Shown in pieces: positions 4,902 through 9,237 of a stretch of DNA of 9,237 nt. The notes under the pieces are model-generated. The model saw only the letters and a program-made list of their open reading frames with translations. It did not search any database and was not told the origin of the DNA. How positions within the stretch are numbered: position 1 is the first letter of the stretch; each line of letters begins with the position of its first letter. Source of the stretch: Pseudomonadota bacterium (GTDB lineage Bacteria > Desulfobacterota > Syntrophia > Syntrophales > JADFWA01); the NCBI GenBank assembly GCA_030596145.1, contig JAUVKS010000059.1:1-9237 (forward strand). Reading direction: 5' to 3'. A program made the position numbers and the translations under genes.

Positions 4902-6608
4902 CTACTTCCCCTCTTTCTTTCGCTTCTCAAGCTCCTCAGCCCTGAGCTCCTTGCGAAGGATTTTTCCAACATTTGTTTTAGGAAGATCCTTACGAAATTC
5001 GATCTCTGTGGGAAGCTTGTATTTTGCCAGTTTTTCCTTGCAGAAATCAATCAACTCTTCCTGAGTTGCCGTCTCGCCCTCTTTGAGTACTACGAAAACC
5101 TTGACGTTTTCCCCGCGCTTCGGATCAGGAACACCGATAGAACAGGCCTCCTGTACCTTGGGATTTTCATAGAACACCTCGTCTACATCCCTCGGATAAA
5201 TGTTAAAGCCACCCGATATGATCATATCCTTCTTGCGATCGACGATATAGAAATATCCATCCTCATCCATCGTGGCGATATCTCCGGTATAACACCAGCC
5301 GTCCCTGAGTGTGTTCGCCGTCTCATCGGGCATATTCCAGTAACCCTTCATCACCTGGGGTCCCTTGACAATAAGCTCTCCTCGTTCCCCTACAGGCACA
5401 TCTGTTACGCCATCCTCTAGATCAACGATGCGACATTCAGTGTCGGAGATGGGAAGTCCGACACTTCCTATCTTACGGGCGCCGCCCGCGAAAGGATTGA
5501 TATGCGTCACGGGAGTGGTTTCGGTCAATCCAAAACCCTCGACGATGACAGCTCCTGTAGTTCCCTCAAACTCGTGGATAACCTCAACAGGCAGCGGCGC
5601 GCTTCCGGAGAAAGCACCATTAATGCAGCTCATGTCCGTTTTCTTGATATCGGGATGGTTCAACATGCCGATATACATGGTCGGTACGAGGGGCGCGAAT
5701 GTAGGCTTGAATTTCCGTATTGCTTCCAGAAGCTGTTCCGGCTGCGGCCTCGGAACAAGAATATTCCCCCACCCCATACAAACAGCAAAATTCATGCATG
5801 TAGTCATGCCAAAGACATGGAAAAAGGGAAGCGCGCTCAGTATGATCTCCTCACCCTTCTTAAACTTGGGAAACCACGCTACGGCCTGCTGAACCTGCTT
5901 GCTCAGATTGGAGTGGGTGAGCATGACCCCCTTGGAGACACCGGTGGTCCCGCCGGTATATTGATACATGGCCACATCTTCAAACCCGATTTTCACTTCG
6001 GGCGGATTGGGGGCATATTTTGCGATACAATCCTTCCACTTGTAGACATCGGCCGCCGGTTTTACATCCGCGGCAAGCTTTTTCTTTTTGGCTACCAGCG
6101 GGAAGAGAAGATTCTTGGGAAATGGGAGATAATCTCCGATTGAGGTATAGACTATCTCTTTTATCCCTGTTTTAGGCCGCAGGTCTATCATCCTGTTCCC
6201 CAGGAGATCAAGGGTAATGAGAACCTTGGAACCGGAATCGTTGAACTGATGTTCCAGTTCACGATCCGAATAGAGAGGATTGTTCATAACAGTAACAGCC
6301 CCCAGTCTCAGTGTGGCATAATAGGCCGCGACACAGGGGATAACATTCGGAAGCAGGATGGCAACGGCATCCCCCTGTTTAACGCCAAAATCGGCAAGGC
6401 ACACCGCAAAACGGTCTACCATATCTTTCAGTTCCTTATAAGTTACCTCATAACCCTGAAAGCTAAGCGCCATCTTATCCGAAAACTGATCGGCCATCTC
6501 ATCCAGCATATCGGGCAGGCATATTTCCTCGTACTTGATGGATTCCGGCACACCCTCTTCATAAGACTTCAGCCACGGTTTGTCCTGATATTTGATTTCT
6601 TCAGCCAT
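4902..6608 (-). CDS. fadD: Long-chain fatty-acid--CoA ligase (AMP-forming)
   Basis: A 568-aa ANL-superfamily enzyme that activates fatty acids to acyl-CoA with ATP, feeding beta-oxidation; usually cytoplasmic or loosely membrane-associated. The P-loop motif YTGGTTGVSKG is at 217-227, the A5 motif GFGLTETTP at 358-366, and the adenylate-binding TGD at 441-443. The hinge YIVDRKKDMIISGGFNIYP spans 454-472, with Arg458 the expected ribose/adenylate contact. The C-terminal PKTNVGKILRKELR contains Lys549, the catalytic lysine of the adenylation step. Length and motif spacing match FadD-type ligases rather than acetyl-CoA synthetase (about 650 aa). The C-terminus is strongly basic (EKRKKEGK). AAAAGGAGG lies just upstream of the ATG. 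The upstream non-coding region carries a possible promoter and a 17-bp operator-like palindrome, so control by a repressor is plausible. Chain-length preference is not readable. Confidence 0.95.
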   Translation of the reverse strand: MAEEIKYQDKPWLKSYEEGVPESIKYEEICLPDMLDEMADQFSDKMALSFQGYEVTYKELKDMVDRFAVCLADFGVKQGDAVAILLPNVIPCVAAYYATLRLGAVTVMNNPLYSDRELEHQFNDSGSKVLITLDLLGNRMIDLRPKTGIKEIVYTSIGDYLPFPKNLLFPLVAKKKKLAADVKPAADVYKWKDCIAKYAPNPPEVKIGFEDVAMYQYTGGTTGVSKGVMLTHSNLSKQVQQAVAWFPKFKKGEEIILSALPFFHVFGMTTCMNFAVCMGWGNILVPRPQPEQLLEAIRKFKPTFAPLVPTMYIGMLNHPDIKKTDMSCINGAFSGSAPLPVEVIHEFEGTTGAVIVEGFGLTETTPVTHINPFAGGARKIGSVGLPISDTECRIVDLEDGVTDVPVGERGELIVKGPQVMKGYWNMPDETANTLRDGWCYTGDIATMDEDGYFYIVDRKKDMIISGGFNIYPRDVDEVFYENPKVQEACSIGVPDPKRGENVKVFVVLKEGETATQEELIDFCKEKLAKYKLPTEIEFRKDLPKTNVGKILRKELRAEELEKRKKEGK

Positions 6609-6613
6609 ATCTT

Positions 6614-6622
6614 CCTCCTTTT
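6614..6622 (-). promoter_or_regulatory. Shine-Dalgarno sequence of fadD
   Basis: AAAAGGAGG on the minus strand, five bases before the ATG at 6608-6606. It fixes the fadD start. Confidence 0.85.
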
Positions 6623-6695
6623 AAAGAATTACGTAGTGGTTCATTCCCAATACAAGACTACCTTAAATGGAAACCTTTTAAAAATTAACTTTTAA

Positions 6696-6825
6696 GTCAT
6701 TGCGAGAAGCGAGTGAGACTTTAGCCGCGAGCAAAGCTAAGCGATCTCATTGTTGAGGGAGATTACTTCGCCTCTTCGGGGCTCGCAACGGCTTCGCCGG
6801 ATTGCTTCACTGCGTTCGCAATGAC
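6696..6825. repeat. REP/MITE-like repeat with gtcattgcg ends
   Basis: gtcattgcg (6696-6704) is the exact reverse complement of cgcaatgac (6817-6825), and the 130 bp between them are rich in further short inverted repeats such as cttcgcctcttcggggc. This is a widespread intergenic repeat type whose translations give spurious peptides like CHCERSEAI. It lies in the presumed 5' leader of fadD. Confidence 0.8.
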
Positions 6826-6851
6826 AGTATGCGTATTTTTCAAAGGCCTTA

Positions 6852-6868
6852 AATGACCGCCGGTCATT
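6852..6868. promoter_or_regulatory. 17-bp perfect palindrome resembling a repressor operator
   Basis: aatgaccg-c-cggtcatt has 8-bp perfect arms around a single central base, the shape of many TetR-family operators. On the minus strand it lies just downstream of a TATATA box, where a bound repressor would cover the transcription start. It is about 245 bp upstream of the fadD ATG and is not part of a recognised repeat in this window. The cognate regulator is not in view. Confidence 0.5.
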
Positions 6869-6871
6869 CTT

Positions 6872-6900
6872 TATATAGTTTAACCAATTTTTCACAAAAA
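6872..6900 (-). promoter_or_regulatory. Possible fadD promoter
   Basis: On the minus strand TATATA (6877-6872) is a fair -10 box, with TTTTTG (6900-6895) at 17-bp spacing or TTGTGA (6897-6892) at a short 14-bp spacing as poor -35 candidates. The AT-rich context and adjoining palindrome are the main reasons to list it. A transcript from here would have a leader of about 240 nt. Confidence 0.35.
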
Positions 6901-6906
6901 AGCCAT

Positions 6907-6956
6907 AAAAAAATCCCCCCTGCCTCCCTTTTCTAAAGGGGGGCAGGGGGGATTTT
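6907..6956 (-). terminator. Intrinsic terminator downstream of the membrane oxidoreductase gene
   Basis: aaaatcccccctgcc (6910-6924) and ggcaggggggatttt (6942-6956) are exact 15-bp complementary arms with further C/G pairing inside. Read on the minus strand, the G/C-rich stem is followed immediately by seven T residues (complement of 6907-6913), the classic factor-independent form. It would end transcription about 160-200 bp past the oxidoreductase stop at 7116. The same hairpin belongs to the dispersed G/C-rich repeat family, so its terminator role may be secondary. Confidence 0.6.
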
Positions 6957-6964
6957 ACATCACT

Positions 6965-7042
6965 TGTCATTCACGACCTGATCGGGAATCTATCAGCTAT
7001 AATTCACATTAATGATAGGTTCCCGTTTACACGGGAATGACA
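6965..7042. repeat. 78-bp palindromic repeat
   Basis: tgtcatt (6965-6971) and aatgaca (7036-7042) close an imperfect palindrome. The left arm contains cgggaatctatc and the right arm gataggttcccg, so the two halves pair along most of about 30 bp around an AT-rich centre. It lies in the 507-bp non-coding stretch between fadD and the oxidoreductase, which is filled mainly by four repeat units and the possible promoter/operator. Confidence 0.7.
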
Positions 7043-7055
7043 TTCCAAACATAGC

Positions 7056-7073
7056 GCAGGGCTTTAGTCCTGC
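7056..7073. repeat. 18-bp palindrome, second copy
   Basis: gcagggct-tt-agtcctgc differs by one base from 2602-2619, and the adjoining upstream agc is also shared. It lies 43 bp downstream of the oxidoreductase stop. Confidence 0.65.
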
Positions 7074-7115
7074 ACGCGAGCTGCAACCTTGCACTGCTCT
7101 CTTATCGAAATGACT

Positions 7116-9237
7116 TTACTCTTCAGCTCCCTCTGTCGTTTCCTCCTCTGTGGGAGTTTCCTCCTCTGCTGGAGTCTCCTCTGCTACTGCCTCTTCCTGC
7201 GGCTTTTCAGCCTCTTCCAAACCCATGGCATCCCAGATGATTTCGGCTATATCAAGGGCAGTCATCGTTTCTTCCTTCTGTAAATCCTTGATACCATCTT
7301 CCATCATCGTCAGGCAGAAGGGACAGGCCACCGCAATCGTATCCGCGTTTTTCTCGATTGCCTGACCTGTTCTCATATTGTTAATTCTATCACCTATATC
7401 CTCTTCCATCCACATTCTGGCACCGCCGGCGCCGCAGCAGAAAGCCTTATCCCTGTTCCTTTCCATCTCCGTCAGTTTCATGCCGGGAACGGCACTAAGA
7501 GCCTTTCTCGGCTGATCATAGATATCGTTATATCTTCCGAGGAAACAGGAATCGTGGTAGGTGAAGAGACCTTCCACCGGTTTCTTCAGCTTGATTTTTC
7601 CCTGGGCAACCAGATCGGCCAGTATCTCCGTATGGTGATAGACCTCATAATTTCCGTCGAAATTAGGATAATCCTTCTTAAGGGTATTGTAGCCGTGCGG
7701 ACATGTGGTAATGATCTTCTTCACACCATAGCCATTCATTACTTCAATATTCATCTGAACCAGTGTCTGAGAGAGATATTCATTTCCACCCCTCATGGCG
7801 GAATCACCACAACAGCCCTCCTCCGCACCGAGTACGCCGAAGCTGACTCCCGCCTCCTTGAGGATCTTGGCAAAGGCGATCGCCGTTTTCTTGCCCCTGT
7901 CATCAAATGACCCGGCACATCCCACATAGTAGAGATACTCCACGCCGGCATCCTCCGCCAGTGTTTTGACACCCAGCTCCGGCGCCCAATCGGACCTCAG
8001 ATGCGCCCCGATACCCCAGGGATTGGAGTTGTTTTCCATGTTCCTGTAGGTAAGCTGAAGCTCAGGAGCAAAATCCGCCTCCATCAGAACCTTATACTGC
8101 CTCATATCAACAATCTTGGGCACATGCTCGATAAAGACGGGGCAGTGTTCCATACAGTACATACAGTTCGTACAGGCCCACAGCTCATGCAGATCGATGA
8201 CCTCGCCCACCATTGCCTTTTCCGGTTCCGGTATCTGGGGTTCCTCACCCTCTTTCGCGGCCTTCTTCGCCGCAAGGACAACAGGCGCCCTTTCCAGCCA
8301 GTATTCTTTAATATCCTGAATAAGCTTTTTGGGTGAAAGCGGTTTCCCTGAGAGATAGGCGGGACAGCCATCCTGGCAACGACCGCATAGTGTGCATGCA
8401 TCTGAATCAAATATCTGTTTCCATGTAAAATCTTCCAATTGACCCACACCAAAGGATTCGGCAGTCTCAAAATCACGGATCGGCTCAAGCGCACCCGTCG
8501 GCTTCAATGACTTCATGTACTGATTGACTGGCGACGTAATAATATGTACCAGTCTCGAATAAGGGATGTAAGCAATAAATCCCATGGCGAGAAACGCGTG
8601 ACACCACCACATCACCTTGTGAAGGGTCTTGGCTGTGCCATAATCCACACCCTGAAGGGTTTGTGCCAGGGCATATCCCACAAAAGACCATTTTCCCCAG
8701 GTAAACCCGTCTACATTAATGTTAACATGCAACCTTAACGCTTCCACTATAAATCCGGTCACGATGATACCACCAATCAAAAGAAGAACAATAGCATCAT
8801 CCGCAGTGCTATCGGGCTTCCCTTTGTAACCAAGTCGATCCGGTTTCTGGATATATCTTCTCACCAGTGCTATGGTAACACCAACAAGAACGGCAACACC
8901 GAATACCTCCATTATAAATGAAAACCAGAGGTAAAATCCCCCGTGAAAGAAGGGAACAAGAAAGGGTAAATGAAAGTGCGTTGCGTCAAATGCCGCGCCA
9001 AATATTAAGACAAAAAATCCAAAAAAGATTAACCCATGAAAAATGCCAGGGTAGGCATCCTTAAACGTCCTTATCTGAAGGAAACCATTGACAATGAGTG
9101 ACTTAATTCGCTCTCCCGTGTTATCTGTTCTGTCCTCAGGCTTACCCAACGCCTTCCACATCTGCCATCGCCTGTAAAGACCATAGACAAATATAGCCAG
9201 TGCAATCGCCGTAAAGGCAAACAGAATCAACTCATAA
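7116..9237 (-). CDS. Membrane-bound (Fe-S) oxidoreductase, EtfAB:menaquinone oxidoreductase (EMO/DUF224) type, 5' end uncertain
   Basis: At least 704 aa. The N-terminal third is a NarI-like cytochrome b domain with about five membrane helices (near 1-19, 62-82, 100-123, 145-165 and 207-226), with histidines such as His65, His204 and His211 as possible haem ligands. Two 4Fe-4S motifs follow: C279-x2-C282-x2-C285-x3-C289 and C353-x2-C356-x2-C359-x3-C363. Two HdrD-like cysteine-rich CCG domains come next (C438, CC473-474, C510; C562, CC598-599, C636/C639). This architecture matches proteins shown or proposed to pass electrons from acyl-CoA dehydrogenases via EtfAB to menaquinone in anaerobes. 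A Glu/Thr/Pro-rich acidic tail (about 668-704) ends the protein. TTG at 9230 is the first in-window start, but the frame stays open to the edge and ATG 9235 is out of frame, so the true start is probably beyond 9237. Residue numbers count from that TTG. A generic heterodisulfide-reductase-like role is the alternative. Confidence 0.92.
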   Translation of the reverse strand, partial: YELILFAFTAIALAIFVYGLYRRWQMWKALGKPEDRTDNTGERIKSLIVNGFLQIRTFKDAYPGIFHGLIFFGFFVLIFGAAFDATHFHLPFLVPFFHGGFYLWFSFIMEVFGVAVLVGVTIALVRRYIQKPDRLGYKGKPDSTADDAIVLLLIGGIIVTGFIVEALRLHVNINVDGFTWGKWSFVGYALAQTLQGVDYGTAKTLHKVMWWCHAFLAMGFIAYIPYSRLVHIITSPVNQYMKSLKPTGALEPIRDFETAESFGVGQLEDFTWKQIFDSDACTLCGRCQDGCPAYLSGKPLSPKKLIQDIKEYWLERAPVVLAAKKAAKEGEEPQIPEPEKAMVGEVIDLHELWACTNCMYCMEHCPVFIEHVPKIVDMRQYKVLMEADFAPELQLTYRNMENNSNPWGIGAHLRSDWAPELGVKTLAEDAGVEYLYYVGCAGSFDDRGKKTAIAFAKILKEAGVSFGVLGAEEGCCGDSAMRGGNEYLSQTLVQMNIEVMNGYGVKKIITTCPHGYNTLKKDYPNFDGNYEVYHHTEILADLVAQGKIKLKKPVEGLFTYHDSCFLGRYNDIYDQPRKALSAVPGMKLTEMERNRDKAFCCGAGGARMWMEEDIGDRINNMRTGQAIEKNADTIAVACPFCLTMMEDGIKDLQKEETMTALDIAEIIWDAMGLEEAEKPQEEAVAEETPAEEETPTEEETTEGAEE

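Noticed and set aside
4827..6143. Several plus-strand open frames opposite fadD (for example 4827-5420 and 5502-6143)
   Set aside because: They are shadows of the fadD coding frame, without their own initiation signals or known domains.
6676..6695. Possible remnant of the AAAATTAAAAAGT element end next to fadD
   Set aside because: The AT-rich sequence resembles the element end only loosely, and no direct repeat or gene fragment accompanies it.
6737..6970. Minus-strand open frame of 77 codons between fadD and the oxidoreductase
   Set aside because: It translates intergenic repeats: CHCERSEAI and PLPPFRKGRQGG are typical products of REP-like DNA. It has no credible ribosome-binding site or domain.

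Overview
The window reads as chromosomal DNA of an anaerobic, fatty-acid-oxidising bacterium, most likely a Desulfobacterota (deltaproteobacterial) syntroph or sulfate reducer. That is an inference from three things: a beta-oxidation gene set, a membrane-bound HdrD-like EtfAB:quinone oxidoreductase (EMO/DUF224 type), and an archaeal-type phosphoglycerate mutase in otherwise bacterial DNA. Many intergenic palindromic repeats of kinds common in such genomes agree with it. No rRNA, tRNA, CRISPR array or phage gene was seen.

Layout. Positions 1-2393 (+ strand) hold a beta-oxidation cluster: the 3' end of a 3-hydroxyacyl-CoA dehydrogenase, an enoyl-CoA hydratase (304-1086) and an acyl-CoA dehydrogenase (1245-2393). 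The last two have strong Shine-Dalgarno sequences and are separated by G/C-rich inverted repeats. Positions 2394-2649 are non-coding and packed with palindromes, including a cloverleaf-like one. apgM follows (2650-3855, +). A small AT-rich gene for an S23/IVP-type four-helix-bundle protein (3910-4266, +) sits between apgM and a convergent flavodoxin-like gene (4298-4753, -). Next come a long-chain acyl-CoA ligase (4902-6608, -), a 507-bp non-coding stretch (6609-7115) with a possible promoter/operator, a good intrinsic terminator and three or four repeat families, and the membrane iron-sulfur oxidoreductase (7116 to the window edge, -).

How the genes work together. FadD activates fatty acids to acyl-CoA. 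The acyl-CoA dehydrogenase, enoyl-CoA hydratase and hydroxyacyl-CoA dehydrogenase carry out the first three steps of beta-oxidation. The EMO-type protein would move acyl-CoA dehydrogenase electrons, via EtfAB encoded elsewhere, into the menaquinone pool. ApgM belongs to glycolysis/gluconeogenesis and the flavodoxin-like protein is a general electron carrier; neither is obviously linked to the pathway.

Most interesting observation. The four-helix-bundle gene appears to be the cargo of a very small mobile element of about 437 bp (3862-4298). It has imperfect terminal inverted repeats with 17-bp perfect cores and is bracketed by an exact 9-bp direct repeat, TAATAGATC (3853-3861 and 4299-4307), which looks like a target-site duplication. 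Removing the element and one repeat copy in silico leaves apgM and the flavodoxin gene convergent, overlapping by 4 bp, each still ending in a stop codon. This resembles a free-standing relative of the 23S rRNA intervening sequences that encode S23 proteins.
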